The notes under the pieces are model-generated. The model worked only from the letters and a program-made list of their open reading frames with translations, was not told the origin of the DNA and did no database searches. Source: Hellea sp965224755 (GTDB lineage: Bacteria > Pseudomonadota > Alphaproteobacteria > Caulobacterales > Maricaulaceae). From it: a stretch of DNA of 64,000 bases. Every line of letters starts with the position of its first letter. Positions within the stretch are counted from its first letter, which is position 1. The position numbers and the translations under genes are program-made. Shown here in pieces: positions 24,779 to 33,895 of the stretch. The stretch covers positions 1 to 64,000 of the forward strand of contig OZ245061.1 of assembly GCA_965224755.1 (NCBI GenBank). The letters are read 5' to 3'.

Positions 24779-26533
24779 ATGATACCTACAATAAAAATGG
24801 CTTTGCTAAGCGTTTGCGCTCTGGCTTTGATGGCTTGCGGCACAAAAGAAACCACCCCTCCTGATGCCCTGATCGCAACGCCCCAAGGCCCCGTTCAAGG
24901 CGTTAGCACCCAAGATGCGGGCTTCTATAATTTTAAAGGCCTTCCCTTCGCAGCGCCGCCTATCGGCGCTTTGCGCTGGTCGCCGCCGCAGCCTGCCGCA
25001 ACATGGGATGAGGCCCTTATAGCCAATATATTTGGCAATCGCTGTATGCAGTCCAGCGGGGCGGAGGAGGATTTTTTTGACCTCTTAATCAAAGGTCACG
25101 GCTTGGGGCCGATTAAAAACTTCCTGATCAAACGCGTTGTTGCAATGCAAAAGCCCACTCCGATGAGCGAGGACTGTCTTTATCTGAATGTGCGCACGGG
25201 TAATCTGAAGGGCAAAGCGCAGCAGCCCGTCATGGTCTGGATACATGGTGGCGGCCATCAATTCGGCTCCGGCGACCCTGCCTATTACCAAAACAATGCA
25301 CTGGCCCAAAAGGGTATTGTGCTTGTGACAATTAATTACCGCCTCGGCGTCTTTGGCTATATGGCGCACCCCGCTTTGTCAGCTACTGACCCGAACGGGG
25401 TTTCGGGCAATTACGGCACGCTCGACCAAATCGCAGCGCTGCAATGGGTGCGCGACAATATCAGCGCCTATGGCGGCGATCCTGATAATGTGACCATATT
25501 CGGCGAAAGTGCAGGAGCTTGGTCTGTCACCGAGCTTATGGCCAGCCCACTTGCCAAAGGATTGTTTCACAAAGCTATCGGGCAAAGCGGGGCTTCGAGC
25601 TATCATCTTGGCCAGATGGATGAAGACGCCCCCGATAGCGTCAAGGGTTGGCCCGGCGGCTATGTTATGGGCCGTAAGGTGGCGCAATCTGTCGGCTTGG
25701 AGAACCCGACGGCGGCGGAGTTTCGCGCCGTGCCCGCCCGCGATATCATCGAGAACCTGCCGCCCAAAGCCGCCGACGCCTTTCATCATATTCGCGACGG
25801 CTATGTTTTTCCCAAAAATGTCGGCCTCGCTTTCGCAAATGGGAGTTACAATAAAGTCCCAACGCTCTTTGGTTTTAACTCCGATGAAGCTACCTTGTTT
25901 TTCCCGAATGACCCTCAGCCCACAGTCTGGCTGGAGGATATGCCGACCCAAGACCGCGACGCCCAGATAAAAGCGCTCTCTGCGGCTTTTCCAACGCAGG
26001 CGGAAACAGTGATTGATCTCTATAATCTGGATACAGATTTTACTGACGGCGGCACGCGGTTTATGGGTGACGAGATTTTCGGGATGAATATTCGCTATGT
26101 CACGCGGCAAAACGAAGCCAATGGACAGGACGCTTATAGCTATTTCTTCTCGCGGATTCCGCCGAGCAAAAAACAGAGCCTAGGCGCATTTCACGCCGCT
26201 GAAATTGGCTTTGTCTTTGGCAGTCACGAAAAAGCCCTCGGCCAAAGCGAAGAAGACAAAGCCTTATCAGAAATGATGCAAGGCTATTGGGTGAATTTTG
26301 CCAAGACCGGCAATCCAAACGGCGCAAGCCTGCCGGAGTGGCAGCGACATCAAGGCGAAAACTGGATGCATTTCACAGCCAATACGGGGGAGGCATCGGG
26401 CGCTATGAAAAATATCCGGAGAGACAAAATAGATGCTTTATCAGAAGGGCTGAATTTAAAGCTAAAACAATTAAGAGCCGCTCAAAACTCGCCTAATCCT
26501 CAAACTCAACCAAACTCTGCCGTTTCCGATTGA
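24779..26533 (+). CDS. Type-B carboxylesterase lipoprotein
   Basis: The 584-residue protein has a lipoprotein signal ending LMAC (Cys20). Carboxylesterase type-B signatures follow: EDCLYLNV (residues 131-138), the oxyanion-hole HGGGH (156-160) and the nucleophile elbow FGESAGAW with Ser244. The acid/His part of the triad is expected later (GFNSDEATLF and LGAFHAAEIGFVF). It is likely a periplasmic or outer-membrane esterase of broad substrate range. Its 3' end overlaps the convergent nitrilase gene by 41 bases. Confidence 0.93.
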   Translation: MIPTIKMALLSVCALALMACGTKETTPPDALIATPQGPVQGVSTQDAGFYNFKGLPFAAPPIGALRWSPPQPAATWDEALIANIFGNRCMQSSGAEEDFFDLLIKGHGLGPIKNFLIKRVVAMQKPTPMSEDCLYLNVRTGNLKGKAQQPVMVWIHGGGHQFGSGDPAYYQNNALAQKGIVLVTINYRLGVFGYMAHPALSATDPNGVSGNYGTLDQIAALQWVRDNISAYGGDPDNVTIFGESAGAWSVTELMASPLAKGLFHKAIGQSGASSYHLGQMDEDAPDSVKGWPGGYVMGRKVAQSVGLENPTAAEFRAVPARDIIENLPPKAADAFHHIRDGYVFPKNVGLAFANGSYNKVPTLFGFNSDEATLFFPNDPQPTVWLEDMPTQDRDAQIKALSAAFPTQAETVIDLYNLDTDFTDGGTRFMGDEIFGMNIRYVTRQNEANGQDAYSYFFSRIPPSKKQSLGAFHAAEIGFVFGSHEKALGQSEEDKALSEMMQGYWVNFAKTGNPNGASLPEWQRHQGENWMHFTANTGEASGAMKNIRRDKIDALSEGLNLKLKQLRAAQNSPNPQTQPNSAVSD

Positions 26534-27452
26534 CAGTCAGCCGCGTGACATCAGGGCGGGAATAATGCCCTGAAGGGTCGAAATTTTGCCGCTCGCGGCG
26601 AACAAAGGCCGGGTCGAGCTGGCAATAGCGGATGCCCTCTTCGCCGCTGACAGGCGGCAAAACCCATGACCCGTCCGGCGCGGCTACGCAGGAGCCGCCA
26701 TTGGCCGGCATATCCCCTAATGCCGCTTTGATTTCATCCGCGAACGGCGTATCATCGCGCACGTCTTGGGGCCGCATGATGGCCGAGACCGAGACCGCAT
26801 AGCTGCGCCCTTCTTTAGCCAGTATAGGAGTTAAATCCGCCGTGTTACGCGCGCTCCCCGGCCAGCAGGCAATATGCAAATCCTCGCCCTGAGCATAAAG
26901 CGCGGCGCGGGAGAGCGGCATCCAGTTCTCCCAGCAATTCAGCCCGCCCACGGTAAAACCCCCGAGCTTATGGGTGACAAGCCCGGCTCCGTCGCCGGGT
27001 GACCAGACGAGGCGTTCCTCATAAGTTGGCTGGAGTTTACGGTGGACGGATAGGATAACCCCGCCCGCATCAATATAGACATAGCTACAATAAAGTGAAT
27101 GACCGCTGCGGTCTCCGGCGCGTTCGATAATGCCGAGATAACAGGCCATATTCGCCGCTTTCAGCGCCGCGCAGACATCGCCCAAATGGCCCTTTTCTAT
27201 GGTGATAGCCTGATCAGAATAATGGGCGAAAATCTCTTTTTGCTTGGCATTGTTAAACCGTGCCCCGCCTGTACCGTCCAGCCAGAACGGGTAGCCCGGA
27301 ACAAAGCCCTCACTAAAGACAATGAGGTTCGCGCCTTCGCTCGCGGCCTCGGATATAGCGGCAATAACTTTCGCCAAACCGCCCTCGCGGCTAAGCCAAG
27401 CCGGGGCCAATTGCGGCAAAGCCAGTTTTAATAGAGGCATCTCTCGTTCCAT
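26493..27452 (-). CDS. Nitrilase / carbon-nitrogen hydrolase
   Basis: The 319-residue protein shows the nitrilase catalytic triad: Glu48 in FSEGFVPGYP, Lys139 in VHRKLQPTYEE and Cys173 in GLNCWENWMPLSR. The WENWMPLSR context and the tail resemble aliphatic or aryl nitrilases more than amidases. I chose ATG 27452 because AAGAG lies eight bases upstream; an in-frame start at 27482 has no such site. The substrate is unknown. It overlaps the end of the convergent carboxylesterase gene. Confidence 0.9.
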   Translation of the reverse strand: MEREMPLLKLALPQLAPAWLSREGGLAKVIAAISEAASEGANLIVFSEGFVPGYPFWLDGTGGARFNNAKQKEIFAHYSDQAITIEKGHLGDVCAALKAANMACYLGIIERAGDRSGHSLYCSYVYIDAGGVILSVHRKLQPTYEERLVWSPGDGAGLVTHKLGGFTVGGLNCWENWMPLSRAALYAQGEDLHIACWPGSARNTADLTPILAKEGRSYAVSVSAIMRPQDVRDDTPFADEIKAALGDMPANGGSCVAAPDGSWVLPPVSGEEGIRYCQLDPAFVRRERQNFDPSGHYSRPDVTRLTVNRKRQSLVEFED

Positions 27453-27537
27453 CAATTCATCTCTTATTAAACTTGTTTCCAAACGGTATAGAAAGGCTTT
27501 CCCGCTATGCCTTACTCGAATTGTGGGGTAGACTGCT

Positions 27538-28941
27538 ATGTTAAAAAATTATTTAAAAAACACATCTGGCCAAATGGCCATTATGTTTTCCATGCTTGCT
27601 GGGCTTCTTATTATCGGCATAGGCGTGGCTATTGATACAATGGCCGTCACCAGCCAAAAAGAGACACTACAAAGTTATGCCGACGCAGCTGTTCTCGCAG
27701 CGGTAACCTCCGGCGAAACGGATATCATTAAGCTTCAAGCCGTCGTGGATGCAATTATTGCCAATCAGAATATTGGCGGTTGGGCTATTACTGCCACAGC
27801 CCGTATCGAAAATGAAACCGTGATCGTGGATGCCTCAACAGTTTATGATACGTCCATTATGGGTATGGCCGGGTTTGATCATATCCCGGTCAACGTCACG
27901 ACAGCCTCGCCGCAAATTCAAGCCACGCCGATTAACCTTGCACTGGTTCTGGATACAACGGATTCAATGTCCGGTGATAATATTGAGGATCTGCAAGACG
28001 CCGTTGAAAAGCTGTTGCAAGATCTGGAGGATAGCGGTGCTGATGTGCGTGTGGCCCTCGTGCCCTTTGGCGAATATGTGAATATTCAATCGCAGAATGG
28101 CGCGGCTTGGCTTGATACGTCGCTGGACGGTACGAGCATAACTGCGAATGAAAATTATAACAGTTACCCGGTGATTACGCCGGGCGTTTGCACTCCGACC
28201 GGCAACATGCTTCCGGGATCCCCTATCTATGCGGATGGCGTCTTAACGGGGTACAATCCTGATTACGCTGAACAATCCTGTACAAGTACGGTTTATGGGC
28301 CCCCGGTTCCGATGACAAGAACAGTGACAACGGATTATATATGGCATGGATGTGCGGGTTCGCGCACCGCGCCTTTAAATATTGACCCGGCTTTTGGCGG
28401 AACACAAATTCCCGGCGCGATGCAAGTCATCAGAGACGGCAGCACAAAGATTAACGCCTTTTGCGGACAGGAACTTATCCCCCTAACGAATGACCTCAAC
28501 AGCATTGATGACGCCGTCAAAAATCTGACAACGTCGGGAAATACCTATATTCCAACCGGCCTGATGTGGGGATGGCGCGTGCTCGATCCGGCTGTGCCCT
28601 TCACCGAATCTTCGACCACAATGGGGGACGGTATTAATGCGATCTTACTGATGACAGATGGAGCAAATACGCGTGCACAAAATGGTGTTCACCATAATAG
28701 CAACAGCGGAGCAACCGGCGTAACCCTCTCCTCAACAATTTGCGAGGCCATCAAAACCGACGGCCTTCAAATTTTCACAGTAGGTTATCAACTCCCCGGC
28801 AGCGCGTCATCGACAAATACGATGCTGGAAAACTGCGCCTCTAATGCTTCATATAATTTTGATGCCAATAATGCCCAGCAACTCAAAAAAGCATTTGAAG
28901 ACATCGGTGTGTCGCTTAGAAATGTCCGCCTGAGCTATTAG
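27538..28941 (+). CDS. TadG-like pilus protein with von Willebrand factor A domain
   Basis: The 467-residue protein begins with a TadE/TadG-like segment: a membrane helix (AIMFSMLAGLLIIGIGVAID, residues about 14-33) followed by QKETLQSYADAAVLAA. A VWA domain starts near residue 130 with MIDAS-like DTTDSMSGD (Asp139, Ser143, Ser145) and later LLMTDGANT. TadG proteins are minor components of Tad/Flp adhesion pili. No tad/cpa cluster is adjacent, but cpaF lies about 7 kb away. The protein is rich in Thr, Asn and Ser in the middle, typical of a surface-exposed part. Confidence 0.85.
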   Translation: MLKNYLKNTSGQMAIMFSMLAGLLIIGIGVAIDTMAVTSQKETLQSYADAAVLAAVTSGETDIIKLQAVVDAIIANQNIGGWAITATARIENETVIVDASTVYDTSIMGMAGFDHIPVNVTTASPQIQATPINLALVLDTTDSMSGDNIEDLQDAVEKLLQDLEDSGADVRVALVPFGEYVNIQSQNGAAWLDTSLDGTSITANENYNSYPVITPGVCTPTGNMLPGSPIYADGVLTGYNPDYAEQSCTSTVYGPPVPMTRTVTTDYIWHGCAGSRTAPLNIDPAFGGTQIPGAMQVIRDGSTKINAFCGQELIPLTNDLNSIDDAVKNLTTSGNTYIPTGLMWGWRVLDPAVPFTESSTTMGDGINAILLMTDGANTRAQNGVHHNSNSGATGVTLSSTICEAIKTDGLQIFTVGYQLPGSASSTNTMLENCASNASYNFDANNAQQLKKAFEDIGVSLRNVRLSY

Positions 28942-28953
28942 ACCAGCGCAAGG

Positions 28954-29493
28954 CTATTTAGGCGCGAGCACCATGGTCATCAACCGGCCTTCGGTCTTGG
29001 GTTCAAACTCGACCTTTGTGATCTCTTCGAAATCTTCCTTAACGCGGGCGAGCAAAGTCATGCCGCGGTCCATATGCGCCATTTCGCGGCCGCGAAAGCG
29101 GATCGTGACTTTGACCTTATCGCCGCGGTCAAAGAATTTTTGCATGGCCTTGGTTTTGACCTCATAATCATGGACATCAATATTGGGCCGCATCTTAATC
29201 TCTTTAAGCGTTTGTGTGCGCTGGTTCTTGCGGTTGGCCGCTTTCTTTTTCTGGTTTTCAAAACGAAGCTTGCCGTAATCGAGAACTTTGCAGACAGGCG
29301 TTTCGCCGGGCGCGACTTCGACCAAGTCCAATCCTGCGGAGCGGGCAGCGGCCAAGGCTTCGTCTAGGCTGACAACGCCTTTCTTTTCGCCGGTTTCAAT
29401 GATGAGGAGAACTTGGGGATTCGTGATGTCACGATTTATGCGCGGCCCTTTCGGTTTTTTGGCGGGCATTGCGGCAAAGGGACGTCTGGCGAT
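28954..29493 (-). CDS. infC: Translation initiation factor IF-3, probable ATC start
   Basis: IF-3 binds the 30S subunit and checks the initiator codon. The protein shows the N-domain (GPRINRDI, ARSAGLDLVEVAPG, CKVLDYGKLRFENQKKK), the basic linker and the C-domain (KEIKMRPNIDVHDYEVK, KVTIRFRGREMAHMDRG). The first in-frame ATG (29469) has no ribosome-binding site. Eight codons further upstream an in-frame ATC (29493) lies seven bases after AGGAGA and gives an N-terminus MARRPFAAMPAKK-like, matching the usual alphaproteobacterial IF-3 start. I therefore place the start at ATC; IF-3 represses its own non-standard start codons in Escherichia coli. Length is then 179 residues. Confidence 0.92.
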   Translation of the reverse strand: MARRPFAAMPAKKPKGPRINRDITNPQVLLIIETGEKKGVVSLDEALAAARSAGLDLVEVAPGETPVCKVLDYGKLRFENQKKKAANRKNQRTQTLKEIKMRPNIDVHDYEVKTKAMQKFFDRGDKVKVTIRFRGREMAHMDRGMTLLARVKEDFEEITKVEFEPKTEGRLMTMVLAPK

Positions 29494-29546
29494 GCTAAAT
29501 TCTCCTGATGTTGTTATAGCAGGCTGAATATGGACGCGGGCGGCGC

Positions 29547-30653
29547 TTATTTCAAGAGGTCTTTGTAGATTGCGAGCGTTTTACATTGCAGGCTTTCTGT
29601 GGAGAAATTGGCCGCAATACGGGCACGGGCCGCAAGGCCGTTATAATCTTTCCAGCTTAACGCCTTGCGAATGCCGTCTGCCAAAGCCTTGGCATCGCCT
29701 GGGGGAACAAAATATCCCGTTTGCCCGCCTACCACCGTTTCCAGCGCCCCGCCATGGGCCGTGGCAACAACAGGCTTTTGCATCGCTTGCGCCTCCGCCG
29801 CGACGCGGCCAAAAGCTTCGGGGTCTGTTGAAGCAGAGACCACCACATCAGACGCAGCCAAGGCGGTTGGCATATCGCGGCTATGACCCGGCATGATAAC
29901 ACGGCTGCCCAAGCCCAAGATTTTAGCTTTTGCCTTTAGCTCGGCCAGATAGCCATCCCGTCCCTGCGCGTCGCCGAGCAAGACAAGCGCGCAATTTTCC
30001 GGCAGCATCGCTAAAGCCTCAATAGCCACCAACTGCCCTTTCCACCGCGTCAGCCGTCCGGGCAATAGGATGAGTTTCTGCTTGGGCGAGACCCGCCAGC
30101 GATTGCGCTGAGCCGTGATATCTTTGGCGCTGAATTTGGCCGGGTCAAACCGCGCCATATCGACCCCTCGCGGGATAACAGTAATTTTCGCAGCGTCTGT
30201 TCCGTGCGTCTTGATAATATGGGCTTTGGTATAGTCGGAATTGGCAATGATGCGCACTCCTCTTGCCATCACTGAATTATAATACCGCTTGAATCCTGAG
30301 CGGCCATTATAAATTCCGTGATAGGTCGTGACAAAAGACACATTTTCTGCTTTGGCGGCAAAAAAGGCGGGCCAAGCCGGGGCGCGGGAGCGGGCATGGA
30401 TAATATCAATCTCGCAATGTTTGATGATTGCGCGGATCAGCTTTATCCGTTTGGGCACGGTGAGGATATTTTTCGAGCCTATATTGGCTATGTGTGACGT
30501 TGCGCCCATATTGATGAGCGCCTCTTCCAGACGCCCGCCTGCGCTGACGACATGCGCGCCGTGGCCTTTGGCGATTAAAGCCTGCGCAATTTCAAGCGTG
30601 GTCGCTTCAACGCCTCCGGCATTGAGTTCGGGCACGGTTTGGAGCACATTCAT
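29547..30653 (-). CDS. Glycosyltransferase, GT4 family
   Basis: The 368-residue protein has two Rossmann domains of the GT-B fold. It opens VLQTVPELNAGGVEATTLEIA, a donor-domain stretch GRLTRWKGQLVAIEAL follows near residue 190, and the acceptor-retaining signature with E-x7-E is DPEAFGRVAAEAQAMQKPVVAT. The sugar and acceptor are unknown; such enzymes build lipopolysaccharide or surface polysaccharide. I chose ATG 30653 with GAGGA upstream; an earlier in-frame start gives a 22-residue extension with no family match. It is divergent from the hydrolase gene at 30685. Confidence 0.88.
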   Translation of the reverse strand: MNVLQTVPELNAGGVEATTLEIAQALIAKGHGAHVVSAGGRLEEALINMGATSHIANIGSKNILTVPKRIKLIRAIIKHCEIDIIHARSRAPAWPAFFAAKAENVSFVTTYHGIYNGRSGFKRYYNSVMARGVRIIANSDYTKAHIIKTHGTDAAKITVIPRGVDMARFDPAKFSAKDITAQRNRWRVSPKQKLILLPGRLTRWKGQLVAIEALAMLPENCALVLLGDAQGRDGYLAELKAKAKILGLGSRVIMPGHSRDMPTALAASDVVVSASTDPEAFGRVAAEAQAMQKPVVATAHGGALETVVGGQTGYFVPPGDAKALADGIRKALSWKDYNGLAARARIAANFSTESLQCKTLAIYKDLLK

Positions 30654-30684
30654 GGAGAAAGAATCCTCATAGGAACGCCTTAGC

Positions 30685-31449
30685 ATGCACAAAGATATAC
30701 CGCTCAAGTTTTTATCCACGCCGGACGGCGAAAAAATTGCTTATAAATACAGTCCCGGCAAAGGCCCAACCCTCATCTGGTGCGGTGGCCTGAAGTCCGA
30801 CATGGAGGGCAGCAAGGCTACCCATCTCCACGGCTGGGCGATTAAAGAAGGCCGCCCTTTTATCCGCTTTGATTATTTCGGCCACGGCGAAAGCTCGGGA
30901 CGCTTTCGGGACAGCATGGTCAGCCGCTGGGCGCAGGATACGATACAAGTCATTGATGATTTGACGGAAGGCGATGTCATTCTTATCGGCTCCTCTATGG
31001 GGGGATGGGCTTCGCTCCTCGCGGCTATGGCCCGCCCTGCAAAGGTTAAGGCTTTGCTTCTCATTGCCCCCGCGCCCGATTTTACCGAAAAACTAATGTG
31101 GGCGAATTGGTCCCCCGCGCAGCGCGAAACACTGATCCGCGAGGGCATCCTCTATGAACCCTCCGGTTATGACGAGCCATATGAATATAGCCGCGACCTC
31201 ATCGAAGATGGCCGCAATAATCAGATTTTGGACGCGCCGATAAATTTCCCCGGCCCCGTCCGTATCCTCCAAGGCGCCAAAGACGATGCCGTTTCGTGGC
31301 AATATTCGCAAAAAATCATGGACGTTATCACCAGCCAAGACATTGACTATACGCTTGTCAAAGACGGCGATCATAGCCTGTCTACTTCTGCTGATTTGGA
31401 CCGCCTTGTCCGCACAGCGAAAGAGCTTTGCCGAATTGTCTCCGCATGA
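30685..31449 (+). CDS. Alpha/beta hydrolase (ABHD10-like)
   Basis: The 254-residue cytoplasmic protein has the nucleophile elbow LIGSSMGGWASLLAAMA (Ser in GSSMGG), the oxyanion stretch LIWCGGLKSDMEGSKA, and the acid/His pair in LQGAKDDAVSWQYS and KDGDHSLS. It resembles the ABHD10 / prolyl-oligopeptidase-like thioesterase group. Its stop overlaps the prmC start (ATGA), so the two are coupled. The physiological substrate is unknown. Confidence 0.87.
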   Translation: MHKDIPLKFLSTPDGEKIAYKYSPGKGPTLIWCGGLKSDMEGSKATHLHGWAIKEGRPFIRFDYFGHGESSGRFRDSMVSRWAQDTIQVIDDLTEGDVILIGSSMGGWASLLAAMARPAKVKALLLIAPAPDFTEKLMWANWSPAQRETLIREGILYEPSGYDEPYEYSRDLIEDGRNNQILDAPINFPGPVRILQGAKDDAVSWQYSQKIMDVITSQDIDYTLVKDGDHSLSTSADLDRLVRTAKELCRIVSA

Positions 31450-32297
31450 CGCAAAACCTGACGATCATAAGGGCAAGACGGCTTTGGACCGAGAAGTTTC
31501 GCTCCGCAGGATTGGAGACACCCGATCTTGACGCCCGGATTTTATTGATGGCCGCAACCGGATTGTCCCATGCAGATATGATCACACGTAGCAGCGATAG
31601 GCTGTCGCTCAGTGATTTAGAAAAACTCGCCGTCATGGCAGAGCGCCGCTTGGCGGGAGAGCCTATAGATCATATTCTCGGGTACCGCGAATTTTACGGG
31701 CGCAAATTCAAAGTCACCAAAGATGTGCTCTCCCCCCGGCCTGAAACAGAATTGCTTGCCACCGCCGCGCTTAAGGCGATTAAAAACATCAAAACCCCCC
31801 GCTTGCTTGATCTTGGCACAGGGTCAGGGGCGATTATTATTTCCGTCTTGGCCGAAAATACAGAAGCCATTGGAATGGCCGCTGATCTCTCCGCCGCCGC
31901 TCTCAAAGTCGCGCGGGAAAACGCGCTGGCCTACAATGTTGCGGATCGCTTGAGTTTTGCGTTAGGGAGCTGGTTTGAACCTATTACGGGCCACTTTGAT
32001 ATCATCCTCTCCAACCCGCCCTATATCACCGATGCCGCGATGGGGCAGCTAAGCTGCGAAGTCGCCAATTTCGATCCCGCTCTGGCTTTGCGCGGCGGGG
32101 CGGACGGGCTGGACGCTTACCGCGTCATTATCGGCGGCGCTTCGGCGCATCTGAAACCCGGCGGTTACCTCATTTTCGAGATCGGCTATGACCAAGGCCA
32201 AACGGTTACGGCGCTCCTTAAAGCCGCCAAGTTTCGAAATATTGACCTCACGCAAGATATCGCGGGTCATAACCGCGTCATTAAAGCTGTGTTTTAA
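31446..32297 (+). CDS. prmC: Peptide chain release factor N5-glutamine methyltransferase
   Basis: PrmC methylates the GGQ glutamine of release factors RF1 and RF2. The 283-residue protein has an N-terminal helical domain, the SAM-binding motif LLDLGTGSGAIIISVLAE and the target-side NPPY motif (LSNPPYITDAA). I chose ATG 31446, which overlaps the previous stop, instead of an in-frame TTG at 31428. In most alphaproteobacteria prfA precedes prmC; here the neighbour is an alpha/beta hydrolase and prfA is not in the window. Confidence 0.95.
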   Translation: MTQNLTIIRARRLWTEKFRSAGLETPDLDARILLMAATGLSHADMITRSSDRLSLSDLEKLAVMAERRLAGEPIDHILGYREFYGRKFKVTKDVLSPRPETELLATAALKAIKNIKTPRLLDLGTGSGAIIISVLAENTEAIGMAADLSAAALKVARENALAYNVADRLSFALGSWFEPITGHFDIILSNPPYITDAAMGQLSCEVANFDPALALRGGADGLDAYRVIIGGASAHLKPGGYLIFEIGYDQGQTVTALLKAAKFRNIDLTQDIAGHNRVIKAVF

Positions 32298-32453
32298 TCG
32301 CAAAAAAAGCTTTGCCTTTGGCTCAGCTTTTGCTATTCATTTCCTGTGAGTTGCCAAGCAGTGAAACAACTGCGCCTCACTAAAGCCCAAAATCGAAAAG
32401 CTGTCGCAATATCGCGCGCTTGAAATTTTAATATTGGGAAACTTAAGGACGTT

Positions 32454-32969
32454 ATGATGAAACGCCAACGCGGACGTAACCGCAACCATAATAACCACAA
32501 TAAAAACAATAATAATCCTAACCGCTCATTGGATAGTAATGGGCCGGACGGAAAAGTGCGGGGTAATGCCTCCACGATCTATGAAAAATACACCTCGCTC
32601 GCACGCGATGCCAAAACCAGTGGTAGCCGTGTCAAAGCCGAGAATTTTTTACAACATGCCGAACATTATCTGCGCCTGATGAACGTGCAGGAAACTGCCA
32701 AACAAGCCGCGCGCGCAGAACGCGAATCCCAAGAGGCTGCCCGCGCCGCCAAAGAAGAGCAGCGGCATGGAAATAAAGAACAGGGCAAAAACAAAGAACG
32801 CCAAACGGCTAAAACTGAAACGCCTGAAGCTGGGGATGCACTTGAAGTCGTAACGCCTTCTGCAAATAATGACGGCGCTAACCCGGCCCCCGAAGAGGCT
32901 CCTAAACGTCGTCGCAAAGCCCCAGCCCGTAAAACAACTGAAACAGAGACCGTAGACGCGGCAGAGTAA
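32454..32969 (+). CDS. DUF4167 domain protein, probable RNA- or ribosome-associated
   Basis: The 171-residue protein starts with an Asn/Arg-rich tail (MMKRQRGRNRNHNNHNKNNN) followed by the DUF4167 core STIYEKYTSLARDAKTSGSR...AENFLQHAEHYLRLM near residues 40-75. The C-terminal half is low complexity, rich in Ala, Glu and Lys, and probably disordered. This family is found in alphaproteobacteria next to prfA-prmC. The basic N-terminus suggests nucleic acid contact (inference). Function is unknown. Confidence 0.88.
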   Translation: MMKRQRGRNRNHNNHNKNNNNPNRSLDSNGPDGKVRGNASTIYEKYTSLARDAKTSGSRVKAENFLQHAEHYLRLMNVQETAKQAARAERESQEAARAAKEEQRHGNKEQGKNKERQTAKTETPEAGDALEVVTPSANNDGANPAPEEAPKRRRKAPARKTTETETVDAAE

Positions 32970-33008
32970 GCTCAGGCCTAAACTGCCACCTCATTCCCTT
33001 GCCAGCGC

Positions 33009-33800
33009 CTACCCTCTCGCGACCATCATCTTTTTGACTTCGGCAATCGCCTTGGCCGGGTTCAGCCCTTTGGGGCAAACATTGGCGCAGTTCATGATGG
33101 TGTGGCAGCGGTAAAGCTTGAACGGATCGTCGAGCTTTTCAAGGCGCTCGGATTTGGCCTCATCGCGGCTATCGACCAGCCAACGGTAAGCTTGCAGCAA
33201 GGCAGCGGGGCCAAGATAACGATCCCCGTTCCACCAATAGCTCGGACAGGAGGTCGAACACGACGCGCAGAGAATGCATTCATAATAACCGTCAAGCTTA
33301 TCGCGGTCTTCCGGGCTTTGTATATGCTCCTGCGCCGGGTCGGCGGTGGATGTCTGCAGCCACGGCTCGATCGAGGCATATTGTTCATAGAAATTGGACA
33401 GATCCGGCACGAGGTCGCGCACGACCGGCAGATGCGGCAGCGGCGAGATGGTAATATCCGCCTTACTGTTTGGGCCGGCGACATCTTCAATCGCTTTAGT
33501 GCAGGCAAGCGTATTGCGTCCGCCAATATTCATGGCGCAGGAACCGCATACGCCTTCGCGGCAAGAGCGGCGAAAAGCAAGGGTCGGGTCGATCTCGTTT
33601 TTAATCTTTATCATGGCGTCAAGCACCATCGGCCCGCACGCATCCAAATCAATCTCGTAGCTATCCCAATAAGGGTTTTTACCCTCCGCCGGGTCATAAC
33701 GGTAGATTTTGAAGGTCTTAAGCCGCTTGGCCCCCGCAGGCGCTTTCCAAACCTTACCTTTGCCAACTTTGGATTTTTTAGGAAGCGAGAGCTGAACCAT
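33009..33800 (-). CDS. sdhB: Succinate dehydrogenase iron-sulfur subunit
   Basis: SdhB carries electrons from the flavoprotein to the quinone site of complex II. The 263-residue protein has the [2Fe-2S] cluster motif SCREGVCGSCAM (Cys80, Cys85, Cys88, with Cys100 as the fourth ligand), and the two ferredoxin-like motifs CILCASCSTSCPSYWW and CANVCPKGLNPAKAIAEV for the [4Fe-4S] and [3Fe-4S] clusters. sdhC, sdhD and sdhA are not adjacent: the upstream neighbour is creD beyond a palindromic repeat, so sdhB appears to be transcribed separately. Confidence 0.97.
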   Translation of the reverse strand: MVQLSLPKKSKVGKGKVWKAPAGAKRLKTFKIYRYDPAEGKNPYWDSYEIDLDACGPMVLDAMIKIKNEIDPTLAFRRSCREGVCGSCAMNIGGRNTLACTKAIEDVAGPNSKADITISPLPHLPVVRDLVPDLSNFYEQYASIEPWLQTSTADPAQEHIQSPEDRDKLDGYYECILCASCSTSCPSYWWNGDRYLGPAALLQAYRWLVDSRDEAKSERLEKLDDPFKLYRCHTIMNCANVCPKGLNPAKAIAEVKKMMVARG

Positions 33801-33895
33801 GGAGAGAAACCTTACTTATTCGAAGGCGTTTATAGGAGGTTGCGAGGAAAGAGGCGATAGGTTTTTTGATATTTTATCGCTTCCTTTAAAACTAT

